Shown: piece after piece, positions 8,940-17,733 of the stretch | Layout: the number at the start of each line of letters is the position of its first letter | Position numbering within the stretch: position 1 is the stretch's first letter | Source of the DNA: Alphaproteobacteria bacterium | GTDB taxonomy: Bacteria > Pseudomonadota > Alphaproteobacteria > CAAGCB01 > CAG-977 | Assembly (NCBI GenBank): GCA_024413465.1 | Contig: JAKSVU010000007.1 | Location: 26,542 to 90,541 of the forward strand | Reading direction: 5' to 3' | Length of the DNA: 64,000 bases | Position numbers and translations under genes: made by a program | The notes under the pieces: generated by a model | Database searches by the model: none | The model's input: only the letters and a program-made list of their open reading frames with translations | Told to the model about the DNA's origin: nothing

Positions 8940-9035
8940 ATATTTCCCTACTCATTTCTGATAACACTCACTAGCGACGTATGTTACATTATCCAGCTTT
9001 ATTTTTCAATCTTTTTTACACCCTGAAAAAATTTA

Positions 9036-11006
9036 TTATTCAACGTTCCAAACAGACAAATAACTCGGTTTTACGTTAAATAATCTTCTATAAATATGCA
9101 AATTTTCCAAAACTCGTTGAACGTAATTTCGAGTTTCATTAAATGGAATCATTTCTATCCAATCTATACTATCTAAATCTTCTCCTGGTTTTCCAAAATT
9201 TCGGACCCACTTTTTCACGTTATTTGGCCCTGCATTATAAGCAGCAATTGCCATAATATATGACCCATTAAATTTTTTCACCAAATCTGCCAAATACGTA
9301 CTTCCAACCTCAACGTTAAACTCAGGATTATTATTCAACATTTGAACACTTAACATCTTCTTTTTCTTCTTTTTAGCAACTAATTTTGCAGTCGCTGGCA
9401 TAACTTGCATTAAACCTCTAGCACCAACAGGACTGATTGCATTCGTTGAAAAATTACTTTCCTGTCTAATAATTGACAAAACAAGAGCGTGTTCCAATCT
9501 TGAATCATGATTTGTATTTAAAATTGGATATCCTAAATCTGTTACATAAGTTCCCATCATTCTTGCTCGTCTTGACATACTGACAGCTAAATCTGGTCGA
9601 TTTAAATCCTCCGCTAACAAATATGAAGCTGCTATCATATCCTCCGGCAATTTCAAATCTGTAAAATAGCGAATTAAAAAAGTATCTATTAAAGAATCAA
9701 TCCCATTTTCCTGTAATATTTTTATAACTTGGAATAATTCTTGTTTTCTTATCTTATTTAGTTGTTCTTCGGTAGGACGTTGTTCTATCGGCAAATCAGG
9801 AAGAATATTTATTTTTTTTGCAGCTTGCTGACCATATATCGTTGTTATTTTTTCAGCTGCCTTTTTATACCAATTAAATGCTTCAACTGTATTTTTTTTA
9901 ATTTCAAACGTTCTAGCTATCCAATATTCCCCTTTAGCAATACTGATTGGAGATTTTACATTTTTTAACATATTCTGAAAATGCTCCATTGCTTCATCTG
10001 TTCTCTTCAATTTCCGCAAAGCAATCCATCCTGCCATCCATTCAGCATCAGCATAATCAACGTCTGACAATCCAGCATGATTTCTTGCTAATTCATAAGC
10101 ATCTTTATTGGATTCCTTATTTAACATTTGACGAATTAAAAAAAATCGTTCTGTCCACCACTTTGATCCTGTTTGATGAACTATTGGTGATTTTTTTAAT
10201 AAGGATAAACCAAGATCATATTCGCCTTTTACTCTCAGCCATCTCAATTCATCCAAAACTAAGCTTGAATCTGTCTTATACTTTTCTGGCAAATCACTAA
10301 TTTTTCTGCGTGCATTTTTATCATTTTTAATCAAAGCAATTCTGATTTTCGAGACCAACCTATGAATAGGCGACGCATAAATTAATAATTGTTCGGCTTG
10401 TTTTGTATTTTTGTTATCTAAAAGCACCTTTATTCTAGCATCATAATCATGTGTTTTTAATAAAAAACCATAATTATTGATGATAATTTTTGTTTCATGA
10501 TCAGTTAGTTCCCCTAGCCGCCATAGCTGATAAAACATTGGAATTGCTGTTTCCCAATCTTTTTTTAGCATTAATATCTCAATTTGACGTAATGTTGCAC
10601 TTCCTGAAATAGGCGGATATTTTTTAAACCACTTTTCAATATCTGATAAATTATTTTCTCGCAGCAAAATATGCTCGACATTATTTCTTATCATATATAT
10701 ACGAGGCCAATCTGGATTTTTTTCCATAAACTTTGTTAATTCTGAAACTGTCAAGGTCTTGTCAGAACTTGTTAAACGAATCCATTCTATTATCTTCTTT
10801 AAAAGAGCATTTTCTGATTTTTTCACTAACATTTTAGCAGTTTTATAATCATCATTTAATGCAGCTCGAATTGCCTTAGCTGTCATTGAATCTGATTCAA
10901 GTTTTTGTTTTTGAATTTCATAAGTTGTAATATTATAGGCACGAGCTGGTGAAAATAAAGTCCCCACCCCTAATGCGCATAAAATCACAATTGAAGAAAA
11001 TCTCAT
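9036..11006 (-). CDS. slt: Soluble lytic murein transglycosylase
   Basis: Periplasmic enzyme that cleaves peptidoglycan glycan strands to 1,6-anhydro products. The frame opens at 11078, but AAGGA eight bases before the ATG at 11006 and a signal peptide beginning MRFSSIVILCALGVG, with cleavage after SPARA, support 11006 (656 residues). A long alpha-superhelical region (about 40-480) with TPR-like repeats precedes the catalytic SLT domain (about 490-630). That domain has RQESNFSTNAISPVGARGLM including the catalytic Glu, then QVMPATAK and AYNAGPNNVKKW. It follows the DAHP synthase gene closely and probably shares its transcript. Confidence 0.93.
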   Translation of the reverse strand: MRFSSIVILCALGVGTLFSPARAYNITTYEIQKQKLESDSMTAKAIRAALNDDYKTAKMLVKKSENALLKKIIEWIRLTSSDKTLTVSELTKFMEKNPDWPRIYMIRNNVEHILLRENNLSDIEKWFKKYPPISGSATLRQIEILMLKKDWETAIPMFYQLWRLGELTDHETKIIINNYGFLLKTHDYDARIKVLLDNKNTKQAEQLLIYASPIHRLVSKIRIALIKNDKNARRKISDLPEKYKTDSSLVLDELRWLRVKGEYDLGLSLLKKSPIVHQTGSKWWTERFFLIRQMLNKESNKDAYELARNHAGLSDVDYADAEWMAGWIALRKLKRTDEAMEHFQNMLKNVKSPISIAKGEYWIARTFEIKKNTVEAFNWYKKAAEKITTIYGQQAAKKINILPDLPIEQRPTEEQLNKIRKQELFQVIKILQENGIDSLIDTFLIRYFTDLKLPEDMIAASYLLAEDLNRPDLAVSMSRRARMMGTYVTDLGYPILNTNHDSRLEHALVLSIIRQESNFSTNAISPVGARGLMQVMPATAKLVAKKKKKKMLSVQMLNNNPEFNVEVGSTYLADLVKKFNGSYIMAIAAYNAGPNNVKKWVRNFGKPGEDLDSIDWIEMIPFNETRNYVQRVLENLHIYRRLFNVKPSYLSVWNVE

Positions 11007-11091
11007 CCAAAAATCCTTCTTAAAAACTACTCCAACTCTATTGTTGTGATATTTTTTTAAAATAGCGTTAAAAAACATTCAAAAAAAATAT

Positions 11092-12438
11092 CTATGAGTT
11101 CTTTTTTAAAATTTCAGCAACTAAAAATGCCAATTCAAGTGACTGCGTTGCATTTAACCGCGGATCACACAAAGTATCATAATGCTCTGCAAGTTCTTCT
11201 TCTGTAATTTTAACAGTTCCACCAACACATTCAGTAACATTTTTTCCTGTTAACTCGAAATGAAGACCACCCGCAAAAGTTCCCTCTGCTTTATGAATAT
11301 CAAAAAATGCCTGCACTTCAGATAAAATTGCATCAAAATCCCGCGTTTTTAAACCAGTAGATGTTGTCTGTGTATTTGCATGCATTGGATCACATGTCCA
11401 TACAATTTTTAATCCCTCGCGTTCAACTGCACGCAAAAGAGGAGGTAAAACATCAAAAATCTTCACTGGCCCCATGCGAGTAATAAATGTTAAACGACCA
11501 GCTTCATTCAAAGGATTTAAAACTTCACATAAACGAAGAATATCATCAACCTTTGTATTTGGACCGATTTTGACACCAATAGGATTATTTATTCCTCGAC
11601 AAAATTCGATGTGAGCTCCTTTTGGATCACGCGTTCTTTCTCCAATCCACAAAAAATGGGCTGAACAATCATACCAATCACCTGTGGATAAATCTACACG
11701 AGTAAGAGCTTCTTCAAATGGTAACAAAAGAGCCTCATGCGAAGTATAAAAAGACGTTTCTCGAACAAGAGGTACTGTTTCTGATTTGATACCACAAGCT
11801 TTCATAAAAGCTAAAGTTGCACTAATTCTTCTAGCAAAGCGTTGATAGATTTCACCTTGTAATGAATCTTGAACAAAACCAAGATTCCATTCTTGCACTT
11901 TATTTAAATCTGCAAAACCTCCTTGTGCAAAAGCTCGCAATAAATTCAAGGTTGCAGACGCATGATGATATGCTTGCATCATTCGATCTGGATTTGGCTG
12001 GCGGCTTTGTTCAGAAAATTCAATTCCATTGATATTGTCACCTTTATACGACGGCAACGTAATTCCATTTTTTGTTTCAGTCTCACTTGATCTTGGTTTT
12101 GCATATTGCCCTGCCATTCTACCTATTTTAACAACAGGCATTCCTGAACCAAACATCAAAACAACTGCCATTTGTAACAAAATACGGAACATATCTCGAA
12201 TATTGTTTGCACTAAAATCTGCAAAAGATTCAGCACAATCTCCACCTTGCAACAAAAAAGCCTGACCATTAGCAACTTTTGCTAACGATTTTTTTAACTG
12301 CAAAGCCTCCTCAGCAAAAACAAGTGGAGGACTTTTTCTCAATTCTTTTTCAACAGCATGTAATCTTTCTTGATTTGCATACTGTGGCAAATGATGTACA
12401 GGATAATCCCGCCATGTATTTGGCATCCATTCTGTCAT
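11092..12438 (-). CDS. Class II (plant-type) 3-deoxy-7-phosphoheptulonate synthase
   Basis: Condenses phosphoenolpyruvate with erythrose-4-phosphate, the first step of the shikimate pathway. The 448 residues match class II DAHP synthases, not the short AroFGH type: WRDYPVHHLPQY at the start, LLQGGDCAESF, VVKIGRMAGQYAKPRS, SAHFLWIGERTRDPKGAHIE, GIKNP-like GINNPIGVKIGP and VWTCDPMHANT. It begins 4 bp after the aminotransferase stop, so the two form an operon. That places amino-acid synthesis genes together and might link the aminotransferase with aromatic amino acids. Confidence 0.95.
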   Translation of the reverse strand: MTEWMPNTWRDYPVHHLPQYANQERLHAVEKELRKSPPLVFAEEALQLKKSLAKVANGQAFLLQGGDCAESFADFSANNIRDMFRILLQMAVVLMFGSGMPVVKIGRMAGQYAKPRSSETETKNGITLPSYKGDNINGIEFSEQSRQPNPDRMMQAYHHASATLNLLRAFAQGGFADLNKVQEWNLGFVQDSLQGEIYQRFARRISATLAFMKACGIKSETVPLVRETSFYTSHEALLLPFEEALTRVDLSTGDWYDCSAHFLWIGERTRDPKGAHIEFCRGINNPIGVKIGPNTKVDDILRLCEVLNPLNEAGRLTFITRMGPVKIFDVLPPLLRAVEREGLKIVWTCDPMHANTQTTSTGLKTRDFDAILSEVQAFFDIHKAEGTFAGGLHFELTGKNVTECVGGTVKITEEELAEHYDTLCDPRLNATQSLELAFLVAEILKKNS

Positions 12439-12442
12439 TAAA

Positions 12443-13663
12443 TCAATCCACCTGTTTGTAATGAGCTAAAAAGTCTTTCATCATTGTCAAAGCTTTTGTT
12501 AAATCTTCAACACGAGGTAAAAATACAACACGAAAATGATCTGGTTTTTCCCAATTAAAGCCTCGACCATTAACTAACAAAATATGTTTTTCCGTCAACA
12601 AATCCAAGACGAATTTCTGATCGTCCTTGATATTGAATTTTTCTGTATCAATTTTAGGAAACATATACAATGATCCTTTTGCCTTGACACACGTAATCCC
12701 TGGAATATCTGTCAACAATTGATGACAAAGTGTCCTTTGTTCATATAATCTGCCACCCGGAACAACTAAATCGTTAATACTTTGATATCCGCCTAAAGCC
12801 GTTTGGATAGCATACTGTCCAGGAACATTACTGCATAAACGCATATTTGATAACAAGTCAAGACCTTCAATGTAATCTTCTGCCATCTTTTTATTTCCAC
12901 TCAAAACCATCCATGCTGCTCTAAAACCTGCTGCACGATAATTTTTTGAAATTCCATTAAAGGTAATACAAAACGTATCTGAAATAAGGGATGCTAATGA
13001 CGTATGTTGAACCCCATCGTATAAAATTTTGTCATAAATTTCATCACAAAAAACAGCTATATGATGTCGTTCTGCTAATTCTGCTAATTGTTTTAAAATT
13101 TCTGTCGGATAGACAGCACCTGTTGGATTATTAGGATTAATAACGACAATTGCTTTTGTTTTAGGTGTAATTTTTGATTCAATATCTTTGATATCTGGAT
13201 ACCAATCTGACTCTTCATCACACAGATAGTGAACCGCCTTTCCACCTGCTAAGCAAATTGAGGCTGTCCACAAAGGATAATCAGGCATTGGAACTAAAAC
13301 TTCATCACCATTATCCAACAAAGCTTCCATGCTAAATAAAATTAAGTCACTAACGCCATTTCCCAAATAAATATCATTAATTTGGACACCTTGAATTTTC
13401 TTTTGTTGGCAATAATGCATAACAGCCTTACGTGCAGGGAAAATACCCTTAGAATCAGAGTATCCATCTGCATATGGCATATTTAAAATAACGTCTTTTA
13501 CAATTTCTTCTGGAGCATTCAAATCAAATGTTGCTGGATTACCAATATTCAATTTTAAAATTTTATATCCAGCTTCTTCTAATCGTTGAGCTGCTTTTAA
13601 GACAGGACCTCTAATTTCATAACGAACACCATCCAATCTGTTAGATTTTTTAAATACTCTCAT
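12443..13663 (-). CDS. alaA: AlaA-like PLP-dependent aminotransferase
   Basis: Fold-type I aminotransferase, most similar by eye to E. coli AlaA/YfbQ (glutamate-pyruvate transaminase). At 406 residues it has the expected length. It begins FKKSNRLDGVRYEIRGPVL, then has KLNIGNPATFDLNAPEEIV and VVINPNNPTGAVYP, the PLP-lysine region NGISKNYRAAGFRAAWMVLSG, and near the end HFRVVFLPRVEDL. It is the first gene of the run alaA-DAHP synthase-slt-dapA-smpB. Because it is coupled to the DAHP synthase (4-bp gap) it may also act on aromatic keto acids; substrate assignment is from family resemblance only. Confidence 0.88.
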   Translation of the reverse strand: MRVFKKSNRLDGVRYEIRGPVLKAAQRLEEAGYKILKLNIGNPATFDLNAPEEIVKDVILNMPYADGYSDSKGIFPARKAVMHYCQQKKIQGVQINDIYLGNGVSDLILFSMEALLDNGDEVLVPMPDYPLWTASICLAGGKAVHYLCDEESDWYPDIKDIESKITPKTKAIVVINPNNPTGAVYPTEILKQLAELAERHHIAVFCDEIYDKILYDGVQHTSLASLISDTFCITFNGISKNYRAAGFRAAWMVLSGNKKMAEDYIEGLDLLSNMRLCSNVPGQYAIQTALGGYQSINDLVVPGGRLYEQRTLCHQLLTDIPGITCVKAKGSLYMFPKIDTEKFNIKDDQKFVLDLLTEKHILLVNGRGFNWEKPDHFRVVFLPRVEDLTKALTMMKDFLAHYKQVD

Positions 13664-13799
13664 AAATAGATTCCTTAAATAATTTTACTTAGTTGGAAAT
13701 ATACCCTGTTTTTGCTGAAATAAAAGTTTTTTTACTTATTTTTTACAATAAATCTTTATGATGAAATTTAATTGATTATTTTATTCAAGGAAAAGTTTG

Positions 13800-14222
13800 A
13801 TGAAAAAAATAATATTTTTATCTTTAACTATACTTTTATTTTCAAATTCTTCCAATTGTCAGGAAGCGAAACTAACGGAAACACAACAACTTGGGGCTAT
13901 TGCTGGAATGGCTTGGGCTTGTGGTGCAAATAAATCTTTAGCAGATTATGAACGAATTATCAGCCAATACTTTCATAACACGTCAAAAACAGATAGCGTT
14001 GAACAAGATAAAAAAGAACAATACGTCAAACAAAAAATTCTTGAATATCAAAACAAGACTAATTATCCAAACAATTGCAATAACATCCTAGAAATGTTTA
14101 ATAATCAAGCTATTTTAAGATTCAAATTGTACGATGATGGAACTTTGATAACTACCGACAAAAAAATGCTTCTTCCTCGTGGTGCTAAACAACGAAACAA
14201 AAATGCAAAACGGATCTATTAA
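13800..14222 (+). CDS. Small secreted protein of unknown function
   Basis: 140 residues with a classical signal peptide (MKKIIFLSLTILLFSNSSNC). It could be a lipoprotein ending at that Cys, although the lipobox NSSNC is poor. The ATG at 13800 is preferred over the TTG one codon earlier because AAGGA lies eight bases before it. The mature part is polar and Lys/Asn-rich, with Cys in AWACGAN and NNCNNILEMF that could form a disulfide. It is one of few plus-strand genes here and ends 25 bp from the convergent outer-membrane protein gene. No family was recognised. Confidence 0.65.
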   Translation: MKKIIFLSLTILLFSNSSNCQEAKLTETQQLGAIAGMAWACGANKSLADYERIISQYFHNTSKTDSVEQDKKEQYVKQKILEYQNKTNYPNNCNNILEMFNNQAILRFKLYDDGTLITTDKKMLLPRGAKQRNKNAKRIY

Positions 14223-14246
14223 AACAATTTATCAATAGCTTCAATT

Positions 14247-14837
14247 TTATTCATCAAACAGGTATCGAATACCTATCAACCCCTGTTGTACCCGAATTTT
14301 ATGAGAATATGTTTCGGCTGAACTTGGACTAATTTTAAATTTACCAAAATTTGTATAATCGTAAGTCAAATCTATCATAAAATGAGGATGTATTTTTATG
14401 CCTAAACCTGCACCAGCTTGCCATACTAAACCAAATTTTCTTGTTCGATTAAATTTGTTGTCATCAACCTCAACGTGATTTAGTCGATTAATTGATCCTC
14501 CCAAACCACCAAAAACAAATGGAACTACCTTTTCAAAAACAGGCAAATCTAAAACAACATTTCCGGTAATTGAGCGAGACGTCATTTTTCCAGTTACCCT
14601 ATATTCTTGCGATTTACCATGCAGATGATTATGAAAAAAATTAGCAGTTAGTTCAAAACGCATAAAATCATTTACTCGCTGACCAAAGCCTGTTTTAAAA
14701 ACCCTTCCTCTATCAACGTTTTTTTCTACACCAAAGGAAAGGCCTGTATCAAATCTTGTGTAAAACCCCTTATCATCTTGCTGTGCAAAAGCAGATGTTG
14801 AACAGAACAGAAAACATAAAAAAATAATTTTTTTCAT
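14247..14837 (-). CDS. Outer-membrane beta-barrel protein (OmpA/Opa-like porin fold)
   Basis: 196 residues with a clear signal peptide (MKKIIFLCFLFCSTSAFA, cleaved before QQDD). The remainder shows alternating hydrophobic beta strands (FYTRFDTGLSFG, FVFGGLGGSINRL, FGLVWQAGAGLGI, FMIDLTYDYTNFG) and ends GLIGIRYLF near the C-terminus, typical of small 8-stranded surface-antigen barrels. It is transcribed divergently from the HNH operon, so the two share a 159-bp intergenic promoter region. Its specific role is unknown. Confidence 0.8.
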   Translation of the reverse strand: MKKIIFLCFLFCSTSAFAQQDDKGFYTRFDTGLSFGVEKNVDRGRVFKTGFGQRVNDFMRFELTANFFHNHLHGKSQEYRVTGKMTSRSITGNVVLDLPVFEKVVPFVFGGLGGSINRLNHVEVDDNKFNRTRKFGLVWQAGAGLGIKIHPHFMIDLTYDYTNFGKFKISPSSAETYSHKIRVQQGLIGIRYLFDE

Positions 14838-14916
14838 TCAAAAAACCTTAGATAAATTTTTTTCAATTTACACTTTTTCTTTTTTTTTTCAAGTTTTGAA
14901 TTTATAGACATTTTTT

Positions 14917-14974
14917 GACAAAAAAATTTTTTTTGTCGAAAATTACTTGCTATTACCGTATAAATTTGCTACAA
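14917..14974 (+). promoter_or_regulatory. Promoter region of the HNH operon with GACA/TGTC inverted repeat
   Basis: A 21-bp inverted repeat of the form GACA(A/T-run)TGTC occupies 14917-14937, with another GACA just upstream (14907-14910). A weak sigma70-like pair, TTGCTA and TACAAA with 17-bp spacing, begins 9 bp after it. AAGAGGA lies before the ATG at 14997. Similar repeats stand before three other units that encode proteins with the same C-terminal tail. Confidence 0.4.
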
Positions 14975-14996
14975 ATATAAAAAGAGGATTTTTATT

Positions 14997-15662
14997 ATGG
15001 ACAAAAATTACAGATATCAACATAACAAAAGAGAAAAGCGACATGTACATAATACGCCAGAACGTGAGGAAAATGTCGATAGATTAGATTCTTTTTTGGA
15101 TATGCCATGTAAGGAAATAGAAGTTACTTGTCCATCTATGGAAGAGCGTAAAAAGCGGCGTCAAGAATTTGAAACAAAGACACGTACAGAATTTTTGAAA
15201 TATTTAGCAGAAACTCAAAAAGAACGTTTGAATAAAGCTGGATTTTCAAACAAAGAAATTCAAGCTATGGCTGCAGGGAAAACACCCAATGGATGGAATA
15301 CTCACCACAAACAATCAATTTATGCTGGTGGAACAAATGATTTTGATAACTTAATTTTAATTCGCAGACGTCCATACCATGACATGTTGCATTATCATTT
15401 GATTAACCCTCAATTGCAGGGAATGCAAGAAGGTGAAACCCGTAAAGTTAATTTGCCAATTCCAGAAGAAAACGTTTACGTTCCAACACGTAGTGCTCGT
15501 CACTTAGAACGTGATGCTGAAAGAGGTAAAACCACTTATGGTCACAACAAAGATAAATATCTTAAAATAATGGAAGAAAAAGAAGATCCATATTTGAAAG
15601 ATGTTATTCAAGCTGAATTGTATTCAGCTGCCGTCTTGAAGAAGCTTCAAGGGGGTCGTTGA
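14997..15662 (+). CDS. HNH (colicin-DNase-like) protein A
   Basis: 221 residues and no signal peptide. Residues 48-135 resemble the DNase domain of E-type colicins and S-type pyocins: RxEF...RTEFLKYL, then GKTPNGWNTHHK, GGTNDFDNLILI, and YHDMLH. The spacing H103-H104-x23-H128-x3-H132 equals that of the colicin E9 active site as I recall it, with Asn118 as the likely central HNH Asn. Metal-dependent DNA cleavage is therefore inferred. No receptor-binding or translocation domain is present, and no immunity gene is recognisable nearby. It is first of three tandem paralogs. The C-terminal tail is AAVLKKLQGGR, similar to six other proteins in the window. Confidence 0.75.
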   Translation: MDKNYRYQHNKREKRHVHNTPEREENVDRLDSFLDMPCKEIEVTCPSMEERKKRRQEFETKTRTEFLKYLAETQKERLNKAGFSNKEIQAMAAGKTPNGWNTHHKQSIYAGGTNDFDNLILIRRRPYHDMLHYHLINPQLQGMQEGETRKVNLPIPEENVYVPTRSARHLERDAERGKTTYGHNKDKYLKIMEEKEDPYLKDVIQAELYSAAVLKKLQGGR

Positions 15663-16234
15663 TGCCAGATTTTATTCAACATTCTCTAACAAAGGCAGAA
15701 CGCGATATTAAGCGTGCTGAAAAAGCTGCTAAAAATGAACAAAATCGTTTAGAAAAAATAAAAAATTTACCCGATTCTGTTCATGGAGCTCCGATGATTG
15801 AAATTGAATATACAACTATTTCTTCAAAAGAATTAAAGAACAAAAGAAAAGAGTTTAACGGGTATAGAAAAGATTTTCTAAAAATGCTAGCAACAGAGCA
15901 AGTTGCTCAATTAAAACTTGCAGGATTAACAGACAAACATATTGAGTTAATTGCAAAAGGTCAATGTCCAAACGGATGGAACGTTCATCATAAAAAACCT
16001 TTGGGTGGTGGTGGAAAAAATGAGTTTTCAAATTTTATTTTGATAAAAAATGATCCATATCACACAGATTTCCATAAAACATCTGATTTGCAATTGCTAC
16101 ACATGAATGAAGGGGAAACTCGCGTTGTAAAAATGCCAACACCTGTTGGAAATGTCTTTATTTCTCCTGAACAGCAAAAACAAAATGAATTAACAGCAAC
16201 CGCTTTGCGTTTAAAAATGCAAAAAAGTAGATAA
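15662..16234 (+). CDS. HNH (colicin-DNase-like) protein B
   Basis: 190 residues from the ATG at 15662, which overlaps the stop of protein A (TGATG) and is preceded by AAGGGGG; the frame also has a TTG one codon earlier. It is a paralog of A over most of its length: EFNGYRKDFLKML, GQCPNGWNVHHKKPLGGGG, NEFSNFILI, PYHTDFHK. The active-site set is H109-H110-x23-H134-x3-H138 with Asn124. About 30 charged residues at the N-terminus suggest a helix. The C-terminal tail ATALRLKMQKSR fits the shared tail pattern. Translational coupling to A indicates equal supply of the two proteins. Confidence 0.75.
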   Translation: MPDFIQHSLTKAERDIKRAEKAAKNEQNRLEKIKNLPDSVHGAPMIEIEYTTISSKELKNKRKEFNGYRKDFLKMLATEQVAQLKLAGLTDKHIELIAKGQCPNGWNVHHKKPLGGGGKNEFSNFILIKNDPYHTDFHKTSDLQLLHMNEGETRVVKMPTPVGNVFISPEQQKQNELTATALRLKMQKSR

Positions 16235-16247
16235 AGGAGACAAGAAA

Positions 16248-16922
16248 ATGTCTGAAGAATATAAGTACGTACATGAAAAGAAAAAACATCCTAAACCTAC
16301 GAAAACACAGGAAGATTTGAATGCTGAAAAAGGTATTTTCAATTTTACTGAGATAAATGGTTTTAAATTAAAGCAGGTTGAATGGACTGTTCCTGATCAA
16401 CAAACACGCAAGCGTCGTCGTAGTGGATTTGACAAAGTCCGCAAAGCTTTTTTGGAAGAATTAGGCACAAATCACGTTGAAGAACTCGTTGCTTTGGGAT
16501 TAACACCAGCTCAAATAAAACAAGTGAAAGCAGGTAAAAATCCAAATGGTTACAACGTTCATCATAAACATCCTATCCATGGTGGTGGGCATAATGTATT
16601 TGAAAATTTAATTTTAATGCCTATCAAACCTCATGATGAACTTCATCATAAAGTGATGGATCCTCAAGTAAAAAACATGCAATCGGGTGATTCAAAAATG
16701 GTTTGGATTCCTTGGTCTGATGATATGGTTTACCATGATCCTGAAAAGGCAATGTTCAACACAAAGTTTGTTTCATTTGATCAAGTTAAAGAAGATTGTG
16801 CTAAATTGAATTCTTCTGAAGACGGCAAGAAAAAAGAGGCCTCTATTATCCCTATCGGTGATACTAAAACAGGCTTCAGAACGAATGCTGCTATTTTGGC
16901 TAAAAAATCAAGATCTCGTTAA
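16248..16922 (+). CDS. HNH (colicin-DNase-like) protein C
   Basis: 224 residues, with AAAGGAGA in front of the ATG and 13 bp after gene B. It is the third paralog: FDKVRKAFLEEL, GKNPNGYNVHHKHPIHGGG, NVFENLILM, PHDELHHK. The histidines are H105-H106-x22-H129-x3-H133, one residue shorter than in A and B before the last pair, so the metal site may differ slightly; His134 could substitute. A C-terminal extension of about 75 residues is not shared and ends TNAAILAKKSRSR. Divergence between the three copies suggests different targets or dosage rather than a recent duplication. Confidence 0.75.
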   Translation: MSEEYKYVHEKKKHPKPTKTQEDLNAEKGIFNFTEINGFKLKQVEWTVPDQQTRKRRRSGFDKVRKAFLEELGTNHVEELVALGLTPAQIKQVKAGKNPNGYNVHHKHPIHGGGHNVFENLILMPIKPHDELHHKVMDPQVKNMQSGDSKMVWIPWSDDMVYHDPEKAMFNTKFVSFDQVKEDCAKLNSSEDGKKKEASIIPIGDTKTGFRTNAAILAKKSRSR

Positions 16923-16926
16923 AAAT

Positions 16927-16943
16927 TCTGTTTAATAAACAGA
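16927..16943. repeat. Perfect 17-bp palindrome after the HNH operon
   Basis: TCTGTTTA-A-TAAACAGA begins 5 bp after the stop of HNH gene C and precedes the main terminator. It could be a small mRNA 3' hairpin or a protein-binding site. Confidence 0.5.
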
Positions 16944-16950
16944 TCGTCTT

Positions 16951-17008
16951 CCCCCTCTTAAATTTTCTTTCATCCCCCCTTTTTGAAAGCAATTAAGAGG
17001 GGGTTTTT
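16951..17008 (+). terminator. Long terminator of the HNH operon
   Basis: An 11-bp stem (CCCCCTCTTAA / TTAAGAGGGGG) encloses a second small stem (CTTTC / GAAAG) and is followed on the plus strand by five T. It abuts the stop codon of the convergent HAD gene. Confidence 0.8.
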
Positions 17009-17670
17009 CATAGTGATTTAAAAAAGTGAGAAACTAAATCAAAATCTGAAAAAACATAATCTATTCCTTCTAATCCTTTTTCATCAGTTAAATCTGGAAT
17101 AAAAATGACATGACATCCAGCAGAAACAGCACTTTTTACACCATTTGGAGAATCTTCAAATACAATAATTTCATCCGGACTAATTCCTTTTTCTTCAGCT
17201 AATTTTAAATAAACATCAGGGAACGGTTTACCTCGTTCAACATCTTTAGCTGAAAATAATTCTTTTGTTGTAAATGGAAGAGACAATCCCTTTATTGTTT
17301 CTTGAACTTTTTGAACGGTTGCGGCACTCACAATACAAACATCTTTTTTTTCTTGTTTTAAGAATGTTACAAATTGCAAAGCTCCCTTCTTTAATTTTAT
17401 TCCCCCATTTTGAGCAAAGAATTCATCCATATATTTTCCACGAATTTTTTTTAATTCATCATAAGAAAATTCAGTTTGAAATAAACCTGAAAGATACTTG
17501 TATCCTAACTTAGCATCACAACTTCGTAAGAACAAGGCTTGCTCAGAACTTAAATTAAACCCCATACATTGACAAGCTTTGCACCAAGCATAATTATATG
17601 CCCGTTCCGTATCAACTAACGTACCATCTAAATCAAGTGCAAATAACTTTATTTTCAATAAATCTATCAT
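17008..17670 (-). CDS. HAD-family phosphatase (beta-phosphoglucomutase-like)
   Basis: Cytosolic phosphohydrolase or phosphomutase. The ATG at 17670 is chosen because AGGA stands before it, and because the earlier start at 17697 would lie in the HU terminator. Motif I is FALDLDGTLVDTE with the nucleophilic Asp, motif II is VCIVSAAT, the motif III Lys is in DVERGKPFPDVY, and motif IV is IIVFEDSPNGVKSA. A helical C1 cap lies between motifs I and II. Such proteins act on sugar phosphates or phosphoglycolate; the substrate cannot be read from the sequence. It sits downstream of the HU gene. Confidence 0.88.
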   Translation of the reverse strand: MIDLLKIKLFALDLDGTLVDTERAYNYAWCKACQCMGFNLSSEQALFLRSCDAKLGYKYLSGLFQTEFSYDELKKIRGKYMDEFFAQNGGIKLKKGALQFVTFLKQEKKDVCIVSAATVQKVQETIKGLSLPFTTKELFSAKDVERGKPFPDVYLKLAEEKGISPDEIIVFEDSPNGVKSAVSAGCHVIFIPDLTDEKGLEGIDYVFSDFDLVSHFFKSL

Positions 17671-17683
17671 TTTGATTATTCCT

Positions 17684-17715
17684 AAAAAAAAGGACATCTT
17701 TTGATGCCCTTTTTA
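17684..17715 (-). terminator. Terminator after the HU gene
   Basis: Stem AAAGGGCATC / GATGTCCTTT (one G-U pair) with a 4-nt loop and a T-run on the minus strand. It lies between HU and the HAD gene and argues against a HAD start at 17697. Confidence 0.8.
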
Positions 17716-17733
17716 AATCATTTACGTTAAGAA

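Noticed and set aside
11006..11078. A longer start for the lytic transglycosylase
   Set aside because: The extra 24 residues precede an obvious signal peptide and the upstream start has no ribosome site.
14997..16922. Phage or intron origin for the HNH genes
   Set aside because: No phage structural genes, integrase, IS or intron borders were seen nearby; neighbouring genes are chromosomal.
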